NCBI RefSeq assembly: GCF_040183065.1
Contig: NC_091119.1
Coordinates: 193,975,543 to 194,039,542 of the forward strand
Source of the DNA: Periplaneta americana
Lineage: Eukaryota; Arthropoda; Insecta; Blattodea; Blattidae
Reading direction: 5' to 3'
Length of the DNA stretch: 64,000 nt
Position numbers and translations under genes: made by a program. The notes under the pieces were generated by a model. The model saw only the letters and a list, made by a program, of their open reading frames with translations. It searched no databases and was not told the origin of the DNA. How positions within the stretch are numbered: position 1 is the stretch's first letter; each line of letters opens with the position of its first letter. Shown here piece by piece: positions 1 to 14,200 of this stretch.

Positions 1-48
1 TCAAATGACTTTATTATCAAATGCCTGGCATTAGAAAACAACAGCAAC
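1..48 (+). mobile_element. 3' tail of an RNase H-bearing LINE ('LINE-D')
   Basis: The window opens in a copy of the 3' end seen complete at 41121-41170: tcaaatgactttatt, then gcctggcattagaaaacaac and an AAC-rich tail. The 5' side is cut by the window edge. Confidence 0.75.
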
Positions 49-570
49 ATTTTTTTTTCTTTGGGGGCTCTTACAGTCGGTGGTAGAGGCCTATTCGATG
101 TCTGTGAATAATAAAGAAATTCTCTGTCAGCGGATTCCGCAAGGCTGTTAGTCAATGAAAACTTTACTAGGAATTTGGGAAAATGTTCAGCAGACGAGCT
201 GTGGTTTGTATTCAGGCAGGAGGTGGAAATGTAAACAGAATGCATCAGAATAATTACAGCAAAAATCTTACTGGAGTGCACTATAATCATACTTGCAAAC
301 ACTAGTCAGCAATCAAGCATTTTCGGACCCATGTCGATGTAACAACTTTTTATTCTATACATATCAGGAATCCAGACCTGAATTTTTATCCATTTATTTT
401 ATTACACCCTATATATAATACAGTGAGATGCAAAAAAATGGAACGCTTTGATAAAATATAATTTTCCAATCGAAACATAATTTTATAAAATATCTTAAAT
501 GTAGAGGTATTCACACAATTTAGGAGATACTGTCTCGTACAATAGATTTCCGCCACTCTTCACGTTTATA
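49..570. other. Upstream intron sequence, nothing recognised
   Basis: AT-rich, no exon with dynein similarity and no recognisable repeat. The dynein N-terminal exons are therefore further upstream. Confidence 0.5.
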
Positions 571-1643
571 CAGGGACATCATTTTATTTTTACTAACATT
601 TTTAATATTAACCTGACTATACCTTTAGAGAACCGGAAACACCGCTTGCTCCCCCCTCCAAGACTGGAGTTCGATGATACTGGCGTAAAACACAAATCAC
701 ACTACTAGGTATAGGAAGGAAGAAAAGTAGTTCATTTACGTAAACTAGGAAATATCGCGATTTTGAGTTTGATAATTTTCATTAGGTTTTTCTTTAATCA
801 AAGTACAGTACTGTTTTAAGAATAAGTGTTTTACTCACGAAGTGAGTTATCCATGCGAACGTATTCATTATGCAGTGTATATTATACTGTCTACAGCACA
901 TTAGCGTACAATATAGAGAAAGAAGTTAAATTGAAAAATAATCATAATATGAATATTTAAACACAATTTTGAAAATGGTGGCCGTTCATTTCGATACAGG
1001 CTTCAGTTCTTTTGTGCATATTATCGCACTATAGACTATTGCATCTAATTCCAATTGCCAGTTTCATCCTTCGTACTAGTAACTCATGTTGAAATAATTC
1101 TGTACCTACTCTACGTACTGTAAATTCAATCTTCACTTCTGCCCGACCCGAAAATATAAAATTACTCAGACATGCTCTCTACTGTCCGTCCAAGTGGTTA
1201 TGCCGCAGGATTGTAGAAAGGGAGGAAATCACGTGACAGTTAATTACTTAACGAGGCCCTTTTATTTAAGTTAAATTAAACAGCTGTATAATATTACGTA
1301 AACTTCCAATTCCTAAGAGAAATTAATGTTTTCAGAAAAGAGCTAAGACAGCCCAGCTATTACAGAGGGGCGTGCAGAAGCAGGTGGGGGAAATCGGGAT
1401 GCGACGTAGGCAAACGGACAGTACCTGTGCGAAAATATGATTCAATATTGAAAGCTCTTTCGTCACTGGAAAACGCGAACATATTTCTGCAACGTACTAT
1501 ACTCAGTAACTCAGTACTGCTTACTATCTGCGGTCTTGGTTCTGTGTGGAGTTGGAACTTCCTTAGTAGAAGGGGTGGGAGTGAAGTACATTCAAAAACT
1601 CAGGTACAATAAAAATTGAAGTAAAAATAAAGTGATGTCCCTG
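571..1643 (+). mobile_element. TA-flanked ~1.1-kb DNA element, copy 1
   Basis: Starts cagggacatcattttatt and ends with its near-perfect inverse (...agtgatgtccctg). It is flanked by TA on both sides (569-570, 1644-1645), as in Tc1/mariner-type insertion. Two more copies occur at 19256-20358 and, inverted, at 56737-57817. A conserved ~60-codon stretch near the right end ([12 protein letters not shown]) shows no transposase motif, so this is probably a nonautonomous family. Confidence 0.85.
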
Positions 1644-2095
1644 TATATAACTCTAAACAGTGCGTTAATTGTATTGCTGCAATTTTTTGAACAACAGGGA
1701 AATAAAATTTTTTGCACGATCGTGTTTTTTTATTGTATTTACAGTTAGCGTCGTTAGGCCTTGAAAGTTCGAATTCTCACACAGAAACTTGTTGCTAGGG
1801 TAACCATGCTTCGTAACATAAAACTATACTGAAATAGACCCATTACAGTGCACTTATTGTTACTTAGTTACCATTACAGTGCAGTTTTGCGAAGGCTTTG
1901 GAATAATATTGCTCTAAATTTTCAATTGAAATACTCGTGCTGCTCGATTTTCAAACTTATCCTCGATTTTGTAAAAAGCACTTTCCAAACCTTGCAGGTA
2001 TCGTAATATATTATTCACATATCAAAGAGTATTTTAAAGCATTTTTTTTTAATTTACTCATTTTCCACCATATGAAAACCATCTTCTCACCTTAA

Positions 2096-2165
2096 GAATG
2101 GTCCAAGCTTCACTTCCATACATGAGAGAAGGTCTTGCCAATGTTTCATAACATTTGATTCTTGT
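2096..2165 (-). pseudogene. RTE-like reverse transcriptase fragment
   Basis: The minus strand reads RIKCYETLARPSLMYGSEAW, the 'LLYG-E-W' thumb region of RTE-type LINE reverse transcriptases. Only about 24 codons remain. Confidence 0.6.
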
Positions 2166-2169
2166 ATGT

Positions 2170-3289
2170 TTTTGGACAAGAAAAGATTTGAAAACGTTAT
2201 TAATAATATTGCTTAATTAAAACCATTCAAATTTTAGTCATGTATCTTTTTCCTATTCATAGCTTAAATAAAAACCTAGGTATTTAAAACACAATACTTG
2301 CTCTACAGTTTAATATGAAGGCACATTTTTCCTATGAACACTATTACTTTAGTATTGAATATTTTAATTGCTTACAATCAATTAATGAAATTGGTTATTA
2401 GTTATGTCATTCAAATAATCAATTTATTACATTATAACTCCAATTATCTGGACTAATTGGGGGATTGGCATGACTCAGATATGCAGAAATAAAGATTGGG
2501 CCAGAAATGTAAATCACTCTATTAACATGTTATTGTGAAAGTGCAGTACTGCAGGTATAAAAAAAAAACAAAAGTTGCAAATGATATTTAAATACGAAAA
2601 GTATTTTTTGAAGTACTGTACACATGATGGAACATTAAAAGAAACTCTTCATATCGCGGGAGTAAATACGTTCTGCAATATATTGCGCAATCTTTCATAG
2701 AAAACTAAAGGTATTTTCTGTCACAGAATAAATAACAAGCAGGATCGCGATTTTTTGTTCATATCGATAGAAAATATAATAAAGAATCATTTATTCTTCT
2801 GACGTATTTCAATAACGTGGACGGTTTTCGTGTAATTTTAATTTAAAAACCACTTATTTGAAGCCACCGAATGATGCAATCAGATTGCAACATTGTATTC
2901 AGAGAGGGAGGTGCGAGGTAGTTCACGCAGAGAGACAGACCTGAGTTCGTTGACTTCTTATATTTGTATTACAAGAAGAAATAGGGGTGCGTTAGCGGCG
3001 ATGTTGCCAGATGCTGAAACTTCCAACTTAATTTTCTAAATAACAGTGCATTTAATCACGAAACGTCATATAGATTTTCTACAAGTACTAATTTAAGTGT
3101 ACCCTATCGACCCTTTAAACCAGCAAGATTATTTAATTTCCATCCTGTATACTTCTGCTGCGGTAGTGTTCAATCTTAAAAAAATTCCTATTTGTTGATG
3201 TGGAATCAATGTTTTAAAATATTGCTTCTGATCATTTGTGGGCAATGTACAGTATAATGCTTGCAAATATATCAGCTTAACTTTTACAG
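2170..3289. other. Intron sequence, nothing recognised
   Basis: AT-rich. I looked for an upstream dynein exon and found no convincing one before the acceptor at 3289. Confidence 0.5.
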
Positions 3290-3488
3290 GATGTCTAAAC
3301 ACGAGGTTCAGATTTTGTGTAAAGATGCCAAGAAGATGATGAGAACTTGGAAAGATGCGTTCTTCGAAACTAGGTTGAAGATAGAAGAATCTGGAAAAGG
3401 ACGACGATGGGAATTCGACAAGAAGAGACTGTTTAAAGAAACAGATTATATTGCTGAGATCGCAAAAAATCTATCTGATGTAGCAAAG
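3290..3488 (+). CDS. DNAH10: Exon 1 of window, dynein tail
   Basis: Acceptor cttttacag/g, donor gcaaag/gtacca; 199 nt. The first base completes a codon begun upstream and the exon ends in phase 0. It encodes [20 protein letters not shown] followed by [11 protein letters not shown], a conserved DNAH10 tail block. The methionine just inside the exon is not a start, because the reading matches the family on both sides and an acceptor precedes it. Confidence 0.9.
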
Positions 3489-6400
3489 GTACCAGATATT
3501 GCAATACCAGTATGATAAGGCACTATTTACAATAGATATAGATGCTTAGGTATTTAATTTTATTAGGGGAACCTGGTCTAAAATGACATACAAGGGTGAT
3601 CCCAGAAGTAACGCACAAACTTACTTCATCGGCACGAATTTTATTTTTGTGCGAGATCGTGCGTATTTGCTTGGTTTCCGCACAAAATCAATCCGCGGAA
3701 AGTCTAAAATTCCACATTCAGTATTCCCAACGTAACACACATAACAATTTCCCTCTTCTTACCGCTTAAGTGACATATTGATTTTACTGCTTTAGGCTTT
3801 TAACATATTATTTTTAGAGACGTTCAATACAGTAATAATTATAAATTGCAAACTTACCACTGCAATTTCACCTAAATTGCACTGTTAATTATTGTTTTTA
3901 AATATTTGAAAAAATTAAGTAAACTCTACAACTCCACTAAAGTTACTGCATTCATGATGCAAGTAACATTAAGGAAGCCGTGAAAAAATCAACAAGATTC
4001 CAGACTCATCATAGACTGGGGGGGGGGGAAAGACAGATGTATATCACGGCCTGCTGGTATATAGTAAACACAGAAAACATTTTAAAGCAACAATGTTGAA
4101 GATAGATATTTTTGTTTTGCAAATTTGCCGTCATTGAACAGAAACCAAGATGGAGATTTCATTGCAACTAATTAGGAATTCCTCTTTCAGGTATGTAATA
4201 AACGATCTTCGCACAAAATAATGTACGATACACGAGCGGTATGTTTTCTTTCAATTCTCGGAAATTAAAAAAGCTCAACTACGTTTCGCTTTTTCAAACT
4301 TTTCTTCGAACATGAAAACTTCATCATACCGCTCTTGTAACGCATATTACTATTTCAACTTACTTAAATCAAGATTAAAAATGACGATGTCCAGAGACTC
4401 TTTGTTTACCCGCTAGATCCTCCGAAACGGGAAGGAGATGACTTTAGGTAAACAAACCATTTGTCTCCGCGATGTGGTTCCAACATGAGCACACTAAGCT
4501 CATGAGGTACGTGGACACTTGAATGACACCTTTGGCAACAGGTGGATTGGAAGTGGGGGCCCAATAACCTGGCCCCCTCGCTCACCTGACTTGACACCAA
4601 TGGATTTCTTTTTCTGGGGGTACATGAAAACCCTGTTGACTAGATTCCCTTAGAGACATATCAAGATCTTGTGGCACGAATTTAAGTAGAAGTTGAAGTT
4701 ATCCTAGATATGCCGGGAATATTTCCAAGAGTTCGACACGACATAACCAGGCGATGCACAAAATATATCGAAGTTAGTGACAGCCATTTGGAGCACCTTC
4801 TGTAGTTGATTAAAATGCTGTTTACTTACAGTATTTCAATTGTCTTTTTCACTTCTTTCCTAGCTTTTGTGATCCGTACTGCCTACGTCCTCCACATCAT
4901 TTCAGAGACGCTAGCACGTAAACAAAGCGTTTCTGGACATGGGGTTATTAACAAAATAGGATCACATGGTACCCATCCATCTACAGCGAGTCTCGCAACA
5001 TATATATTTTTTTTTTCCCTGTACTGAATTTAACATCATAAAACGTCAATGGTGAAAAAATTACTCACAAGTTAATGTAAATTTTTTAAATTTTGGAATC
5101 ATGCTTTTATGCACAGATGTCACTATTAACGATTTATTTTGTAAAACAAAATATGTTTACCTTCAGGTCAGGGTTTAAGCCACTGTCGCATTTGTCGCAG
5201 TTTGCTGCTCAACTTCTAAAAATGCGACAAACTTTCAATGTAAATGTGCAAAAATGCGACAACCACATTGGACTGGAGAAAACAACAGAAACAAAAACGA
5301 TTATGGAGAAAATGAAATGAGAGATGTGCGTGAACTATAACTAGTTCCGGAGAAGTTATAGATTTAAATTAATTGTTAATGGAATGATCAATATTAAAAA
5401 ATGTATTGAGCAATAGATGTTCAAGTTTGGATTTCAAACAGTTGACATAATTCACATGTTTACAAGTTAAGGGGAAAGTATAACATTGGCCAGCAAAAAT
5501 TTAGCGAAATTAGTTTTTTTTATATCTCAGCTACTATAAAAGCTAAATGAAGAAACCTTTTCATGCTTAATATATTATATTTTATAAAAAATTATTCAGA
5601 ATATTAAAATAGCTAATAATTAACTTTAAAAATATGATTTTCTTACAACCGTAAAGCATTTACATAATAAAATATATAGATCTACATGATTTTTTACTGG
5701 AATGTTTTAAAGATCTACATCAGCAACATAGTCTAGGATCTTTCATCTATTCCTTCGCGAAATATTTTTTTCTTAATAAAAATTTTTAAAAACTTTAATA
5801 TTGAAAGAAAAAATATTTATTGAAGGAATAGGTAAAATGTCCTAGATTATGTTGTGAATTAGTTTCCAGTAAAAGAATCATGAAGAAATTTAATTAATTG
5901 TATAGGCTTATTTTATTATGTAAATGCTTTACGGTTGTAAAAAAATTATGCAAATTTTATATTATTTTACAGCTATTTTAATATCCTGAATAGTGTTTTA
6001 TAAAGTGTAATGTATGTACATTAAGCACGAAAAGTTTTGTTCATTTAGCTTTTATAGTAGCTGAGATATAAAAAAAATGAATTTTACTCAATTTTTGCAG
6101 GCCAATGGTGTACCTCCCCCTTTAAGTGAACAATTTCCTGTAATTCATTTAGTTATACAGGGTGCTGCAACAATTCAATTGCATATTATAGAATAGATTG
6201 TGAGAGAGGATTTAGTTGCTTGAATGTTGTTAACAGATGCTGTATAACCACAGCAGTTGAAAAAGCGTTGTAAAATAACCAGTTAAAAAAATGTCAAAAC
6301 TGAAACAGGAAACCACATTTCAGTAAAAAGAGTTAGCATTACGCCAACAATAAATCTTCAGGGGCTTACCCATAAAGAATTTGATTTCTCAAGTGCTTTC

Positions 6401-6531
6401 GATGTCTGAAGTGCTCACAAAAATATATGTATTTTAATATGGTGTAAATTCAGCAATAATTGATTCAAAGCGTATGTCTAACGCATGTACCTAGAGTGTA
6501 GTAAATTGGGTTTATTTATTTATTTATGTAT

Positions 6532-6562
<31 letters not shown>

Positions 6563-8177
6563 CTTATTTATTTATTTATTCATTCATTTATTTATTTATG
6601 TCTATAACAGAGCAAAGCCCCAATTACAATAGACAGTACAGATTTGTTTAAAAAAACACAATTGCATATAACATGAAAAAAGAGATAAAACAGAAACAAA
6701 TGCAAGATACAAGTGTAAATACAAATTAAAAATTAAAAAAGAAACAATATAGAAATAAATGAAAAATACCAAATAAAAATAAATTAAAAAGAGTTAAGTA
6801 CAGATATCATAGCCAAAAATGTAAAATGTAGCTATAATTGGCAAATTACAGAGTAAATATAACACTATGTTAATAAATTCAGTATACAGTATTATATAGT
6901 AGGACTATTACCTGTGAAACTGGATAAAATAATCATCCCGTTTAGCTTTACCGTAAAAAATCTCGGAGTGCATTTCGAATCTAATCTTAGTTGGGATACG
7001 CATATTAAATATACATGTAAGAAGGCATTCTCTACTCTCCATTCACTAAAAAGATTGTATCATTATCCATCTAAATTAAAACAGACGCTGGTACAGACAT
7101 TCATTCTACCTCACTTCGATTATTGCGACGTTTTGTTCAGTGATCTCAGGATTGATTCCGCCCAGAAACTACAGCGTGTTCATAACGCGTGCGTCCGCTT
7201 CATTTGTAATGTTCGATACTACGCTCATTTCTCACCTTCTTTCGAGAAGTTATCATGGCTTAGGTTACATGAGAGGAGAAATCTGCACTCACTTTCTCTC
7301 CTATATCGAATTATGCACAGTTCATCCCCCTATTATTTATTCGCTCGTTTTCATACTCTCTCTCGCTATCATAATATTAATACTCGATCACAACGCGATA
7401 ACACGCTAGAAATTCCACTTCACACATCATCTCTGTATTCCTCATCTTTCACTGTTGCTACCTCTCGTCACTGGAACTCTCTGCCGCCTGAAGTCAAGGG
7501 CTGCCGAACATTGAAATCTTTCAAATCCAAGTTAGAAAATTATCTTATGACGAGTTGCCAAACTAACTTACTATTATGACAAGTGTTGTATTGCATGTTT
7601 CCACGTATTCACATTTTTTTTATGTTCTAGTGATATTTAACTTATTTTATATTTTTGTTTTCATATTTTCCGATAATGGTATATCTCTAATGTGATAAGT
7701 TGAGCTATATATAAACATAATTTTCCTTACTGTGCATACTTAAAAATATTGTATTCATTGTATGCTTTGTACTGCACGATTGTATTACTACTATTAGTAT
7801 TATTATTACTATTAGGCCTTATTATTATTATTTTATTATTATTATTATTATTATTAATATTATTATTATCATTATTATTATCATTACTATTCTTATTTAT
7901 TATTATTATTATTATCAATAATTGTCTTATTTTTTTATACTTTGTAGGCCTCATTTATTTTTGACCTGCTGTTCACATTTTATTATGCTTTTTTCTTTCT
8001 TTCTCTATGTTATATATGTCTGATTTCTTCTTACTTGTTGTTTACATTTTATTATTATTATCTTATTCAGTTTTGTGTGTACTTTGTAAATTTGTAGTGT
8101 TTCTATAACTCAGTTTTTACTCCTGGTTGAGTGTTAGAGATGGCCGTATGGCCTTAACTCTGCCAGGTTAAATAAAA

Positions 8178-8218
<41 letters not shown>

Positions 8219-11200
8219 GGCTTAATTTATTTATTTAAGAAATTCACTACTACAGAACACGTGTTCCAACCAGCATGATACCTGACTACAACTACAACCA
8301 ACATGGAACTAGAATCCAACATATCATGAAACCATTGCTGTATATAACTTTTTCTTGTATGCCTATATATTGTACGATAACGAGAAATCTAAATCCTGTT
8401 TATTTGATAGATGATTGTAAGTTCGAAGCATTAATAAAAGTGGAGACGTTTTATGAGATTGTGTTTTTGATGTCTGCGAATAAAAGAGAGATCGCTTTCT
8501 CAAATTTGATTTACCAATATTGAAACTAATTAGCTGTAGAAGATCAGGGTTGTCTATTAAACCATTTATGGTTTTGAACAAATACATTTGTTGTGCTCCT
8601 ATCCTGCGACTACTGAGAGATGGTACATTCAATTCAACCAGCATGGATTCATAAGATTTGAATATGTTGTAACATGAATGTTTTTTCATACATAGCAGTT
8701 TTAGGATTTTATTCTGTACTCTCTCTAGAATGACCGAGTGCGAGTGATAGTGAGGGTTCCAAACTATAGATGCGTACTCTAATTTACTTGTATTAAACTA
8801 TAAAAGTTGAAAGTAATAAAAATTCAAGTAGCAAAGTACATAGTTTTTTTTTGTTTCTGTAAGTCTTATCTTCCTGTACAATTTATTTGCAATGCTGCGC
8901 AAGGTTTTAGCAATTTGCACACACACAATTTTTCATCTGAGCATTTCTGCGACAATTATTTATTTTCTAGCTTAAACCCTGCTTCAGATTATCTAATATC
9001 AACTCTTATTTTCAGGTGTTATGTCACTTCGATAACATTTTCGGTCCGCAATTGAAGTCCATAACTAGCGACCCAGCACAAATTGACGCCGTGTCAAAGA
9101 AGGTGGAGAAGCTAGTGACTCCGCTATCGCAGCCTGATTTTGATATCTTCGACCAAAAGTATGAACTCAATTGGCAAGAAATCTTGGAAAACTTCTATCG
9201 CATGGTTGCCAAATTGGAGAACGAGGCATCTTATTTCATTGATGAATCGTTTAAGTTTTTAAGGCAAGCCAGTCTACTTACATAATTTAATTATTAGTAG
9301 AATTATGAATCTTACACAGTCAAAAATAGCAATAACTTCAATAAAAACAATAAATATTTCGCATACGAACACATATACAGGGTTCATAAAAAGTAAGGTC
9401 ATGTTAATGCAATTTGTTTTTTTCCAATTAGTCTCCTGATGATAAATTTTCCTGTGTATTTCATACTCTACGGATCCATTTAGCATTTCATTTCGTTGAA
9501 TAATCATGTTAAATACATACAGAGTGATTCAAAAGTCCGGCGACATAGACAAACTTCGTTATTCGTGTAGATAGCGAAAAGTTAAATAGAAGAGGGGAAA
9601 GTTGTTAGAAATATGCAGTTTTCAATCAAGTTTTCTTTAATTTTCAACGTGGTATACACCGTTGAGGCTGTACACCAATAGAACACACCCGACAGTCCCA
9701 GTGCTGCCAAATTAGTAGCTTTTCTGCTAGTTCTACTGGATTTTAGATAGGGTAACTTTTAGTAGGTTTTTTACGACGCTTTATCAACATATTAGGTTAT
9801 TTAGTGTATGAATGAGATGAAGGTGATAATGCCGATGAAATGAGTAATGGGTTCCAACACCGAAAGTTACCCAGTATTTGCTCATATTGGGTTGAGGGAA
9901 AATCCCGGGAAAAACTTCAACAAGGTAACTTGCCCCGACCGGGAATCGAACTCGGGCCACCTGGTTTCGCAGCCAGACGCAAAAAACCGATCTTCCTCTC
10001 GCTCAGTAAAATTGTAAAAAATACTCAAAAAGAACCATCATAATATTATTAGTATCACAATATTACCAAACTTTACCCTACGTAAAGTATCGGATAAATT
10101 ACAAAATGATGACGATAATTAGCAGTGTTGCCAATACAAGTTCAGGGAAAACCGCCAGACAAAAATGAAATTCCCCTGAATTCTTATGCTATCAATGTTG
10201 TTGTTGTTGTTTTCTAATGCCAGACGTTTGACAATAAAGTCGTTTGACCGCTTGCACTCCAATATTTTTCAAAGATATTATCATGATCAGCCAATGAAGC
10301 ACAGATTTTGAGGTGTTCCGAATCTAGTTCTTGGTTTAGTTGCACAATGGGCAGTTAGGGGACTGATATATTCCAATTCTATGCAGGTGTTTGGCCAAAC
10401 AATCATGGCCTGTTGCCAATCTAAATGCAGCTACAGACGATTTTCGTGGCAAATCGGGAATTAAATGTGGATTATGATGCAGAGAGTTCCATTTTTTCCT
10501 TTTAGATTGTATTATCAAAATTTGTTTGTTGAAGTCTAAGTATGTACATTTAATAAATCTTTTCACAGAGTAATACGTAGATTTAGTAACAGGTTTTAGT
10601 TTGTCATGCTATCAATGTAAATAAATGCTTCTTTGCACTGAGAAGATAAATAACCGCTAAACTCTGCATGTTGACTACTTTTCTCTGTTAAATAACAAGT
10701 ATCGAAAATCCGGTAGAACTAGCGAAAAACACACTAATTTGGCAGCATTGGAACTGTCGGGTGTGTCGTACTAATGTACAGCCTCAACGGTTTCTTCTAC
10801 GTTGAAAATTCAAGCACATTAGATTGAAAACTTACATATTTCCAACAACTTTCCTCTCATTCCACTTTTCGCTATCTGCACTAATATCGGAGTTTGTCTG
10901 TCGCTGGACTTTTGAATCACTCTGTATATAAGCATAGTTACTTTGTTATATCATGAAGTCTACTGCAGCAAATGTTAAAAATGTCTCACACAATTGTAAT
11001 CCACACGATTTGAGAGCGCGACCACTGGAGGGTTAAACAAAAATTTAAGGTGCATGAATTATTTTGAAAAATTAACATATGTCGAGGCGTTTAAGACACA
11101 AAGCAATATACAACATAAGTACTTGCCTTATCTATCCCATTACATTTCATTTCTTTTCAGCATCATTACAGGCAAATTCATTATTGTCTTCTCTGTTACA

Positions 11201-14200
11201 GATCATCTGAAGAGGCACTTGAACTGCTGCTAAAATTTAAGCACATTTCAACCAGAGAAGCTATTCATAAGCAACTCATGTCCAAGTTTGATCTTGTCAT
11301 GGCGCAATTTACGAAAGAGATATTAACTATAGAAAACGAATTCAATGTAAGTGATTCTTGCTTGAAGACGAACAAATTAAGGAAAGGCGTTTGTTATAGA
11401 TAAGTTATGTTAACAAGTACAAGTTAGGTGTACATGGATTATAGACTTGAAAATGAGAGATCTGACGGAGAATGATAGTTTCAACACAGTCTACTATATA
11501 CAGTCACGAAGCTTGAGTTTTGAGGGTGTTAGAAACAATAGACTGTGACGGTTCTATTTTGCATTGCTTGTAATGAGGCGATATTAGCGATTCTAGTGGT
11601 GAGCAACTATCTAATATTTGCATATTTACTACGTATTGAGCTTCGCGACTGTATATACTAGACCACAGTCTAATATATACAGTCGCGCAACTTCAACACT
11701 TTTTTTGCCAACATTCACGACACTAGCTCTCAAGCGGCAGGCAAGGCACTGGTCATAGGGTTAATACAGCCAGCACGTGCTTTGAAGGTATGCGAGATGT
11801 TATAATAACGTTTTAATCATGCGTCGGAATAAAGGCAATGTGTGCAATGACGAAAATTGCAGTAACAACAAGTTTAAATCTCCGAATTTGTCGTTCTTCA
11901 GATTCCCTAAAGACCAATCTGTAAACTTTGCATAAAAATTTAAACCATAATAGCCTATCAGTACTATTAGCGACTCAAAATAATAATAAAAAAAATAAAA
12001 AAATTATGAACTTCATAAATCAATGTCTGTCAAATTAAGGTTTAAATCTTCCCCTTTTCTATTTTTAAGTTTACCTCAGCGGCCGAGTTTACCCCAATTT
12101 GCGGTATGGAAAATAGTTAATTTCTCGGGAAATAGGGAGAGGAGTTCACCACGCGATGTACCCTACGAGATAGGCCCTACAATTTTGACTCTTCTCACAG
12201 GAAATATAGAGTTCCAATGATTTATAAATATATTTAGGAATGAATTGAATTAACCGTCCACGTACAAACAATTATATTATTTCAAACCATGATACGTGAT
12301 CAGAGCCATGATTCAGTTGTAAGGAGCAGAAAGAATTACGTTTATTCCCAGCTTCTGAAACTTGTAGATTAACTGCGTGTGAAATTCTTCCAGGATTCTG
12401 AAGCAGAATTAGTAAGAACCATATACACTTATTGTATAGCATAAAAATATAACATAAATTACGCAAAGCCCGTTTTCTGATGTGTTATCATACGTAGTGT
12501 GCACACTTTTAACTTGCCTGCCGCTAGAGGGCTACTGTCGCGCCAGCTGTCAAATGTTGGCATATTTTATACGTATGAGTTGCGTGACTGTATCTATTAG
12601 ACTGTGACTAGAATGTGGTTTCAAGTCGACCAGGAGATGCAGCAAGCGTGGTGCCATGATTCGCCTACAGATGTCATCTGTTTGGAGAGCTGCATAGATC
12701 CTAGGAGGCGGAGGGACTTTCACAGCCGACTTCGACAGACCAGGGATCTACACAGCGTATAGCTCCCTCGGACAGGTGGCACCGTGGTGAATCACGGTAT
12801 ATACGATGCTGTTATCTTCAGGTCAATACAGGCTGCAGCAAGACGTAGTACGTGAATTTCGAACAGATGCCATCGATCTGAGGAGGCTGCAGAATTCAAC
12901 GGAGAAAAGGAGGAACGGGGGCAAGGGCATTTCGTAACCGGAAATTTCGTCACCGTTATAGTTTGTCACCTATTTTTCGTCATTAGTTTTTTGGTCATCA
13001 AATACATTTTGTCATCATGTGTTTTGTCACTGAGGTGAGTTTGTCACCGAAGATATGTCGTCATCATATAGCCTACATTTTGTCACTTTTTTATACTGAG
13101 GGAACTTCATGACCAAAATAATAATTTATGTCGTTGTAAAGTAGATGACGTAGCTTCCGCTGAAGTTCAAGCTTCAGTTTTCATTGCTTCTACACATTCC
13201 GCAGCTTCACATCTATCCCAGTTTAGTGAGTGGTTAAAATGCTCTGTAGGTCTTTTATAATGGTTTTCTTACCTGAGGAAACAGTCATCAGTAAATTACA
13301 AATGTCGTGCTCATCACATCTTCATACAATCCCGGTCTTTGTAATTGTGTGCCTTATATACATAATATATGTTCATTACAGATTAATTTATCTCTTGCTC
13401 TATTACTTTTTACGAATCGAAATAATTTCGCCATACCTTAAATTGACGATTTTGAAACCAATAAATCCTGTAACTTGAAGATTTCAAATCCAAAAAATCA
13501 AGGTTTCCTTGGAAACGAAATGAACAATATGAACACAATGAAGTAGGAGGTTTTACATTATAGGTATCAAGGGAAGCAATACGTAAGGGAGAAAATTTGT
13601 GGTGGCGAATAGTGATGAGGAAATTAAATTGGTGACAAAAGTGATTTGGTCCACACCTGTGGAGTAGCGGTCAGCGCGTCTGGCCGCGAAAGCAGGTGGT
13701 CCGGGTTCGAATCCCGGTCGGGGCAAGTTACCTGGTTGAGGTTTTTCCGGGGTTTTCCCTTAACCCAATACGAGCAAATGCTGGGTAACTTTTGGTGCTG
13801 AACCCCGGACTCATTTCACCGGCATTATCATTTCATTCAGAAGCTAAATAACATAGATGTTGATAAAGCGTCGTAAAATAACCCATTAAAAAAAGTGATT
13901 TGGTGACAAAATATGGTGGTGACAAAAGTGACTGTGACAAAATGTTGCAGTGACAAAATGTAATATGTGACGAAATCGCCTGGTGATGAAAAATCGGTGA
14001 CGATAATTCCTGATCCCCTGAGATCTGGATGCTGTAGTTAAATCGATAAATTAGCACCAAGCAGTGAATCACGAATTCACAGGACAGGAGTCCCAAGGAC
14101 TTTAACAACCATCCCACAATAAATAAGCCTCAAACAGCAGTGCTAACCTTAGGGCTCCCCTCAGAAAGAAAAAAAAAACTTTTTTGAAACTAAAACAGTC

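Larger units (their letters stand above)
9520..10924. mobile_element. TA-flanked element with ~230-bp inverted repeats, hosting two later insertions
   Basis: Left end cagagtgattcaaaagtcc mirrors the right end ggacttttgaatcactctg, with TA on each side. The arms stay alignable for over 200 bp, e.g. cgacagtcccagtgctgcc against ggcagcattggaactgtcg. The interior carries a minus-strand SINE (9760-9976) and a LINE-D fragment (10199-10605). No transposase seen; nonautonomous. Confidence 0.85.

Noticed and set aside
1427..1612. Frame beginning [13 protein letters not shown] as a host peptide
   Set aside because: Present in all three copies of a DNA element; kept only as a question in the findings.
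1..3289. 5' exons or promoter of the dynein gene
   Set aside because: No sequence matching the DNAH10 N-terminus and no start context; exon 1 of the window has an acceptor and begins in mid-codon.
7727..7964. Poly-Leu/Ile and poly-Asn frames on both strands
   Set aside because: They are translations of an (ATT)n tract in a LINE 3' UTR.
9840..10043. Short frames such as 9840-10043, 31897-32109, 32729-32926 and 59447-59653 with similar peptides
   Set aside because: All are translations of the same SINE in antisense.
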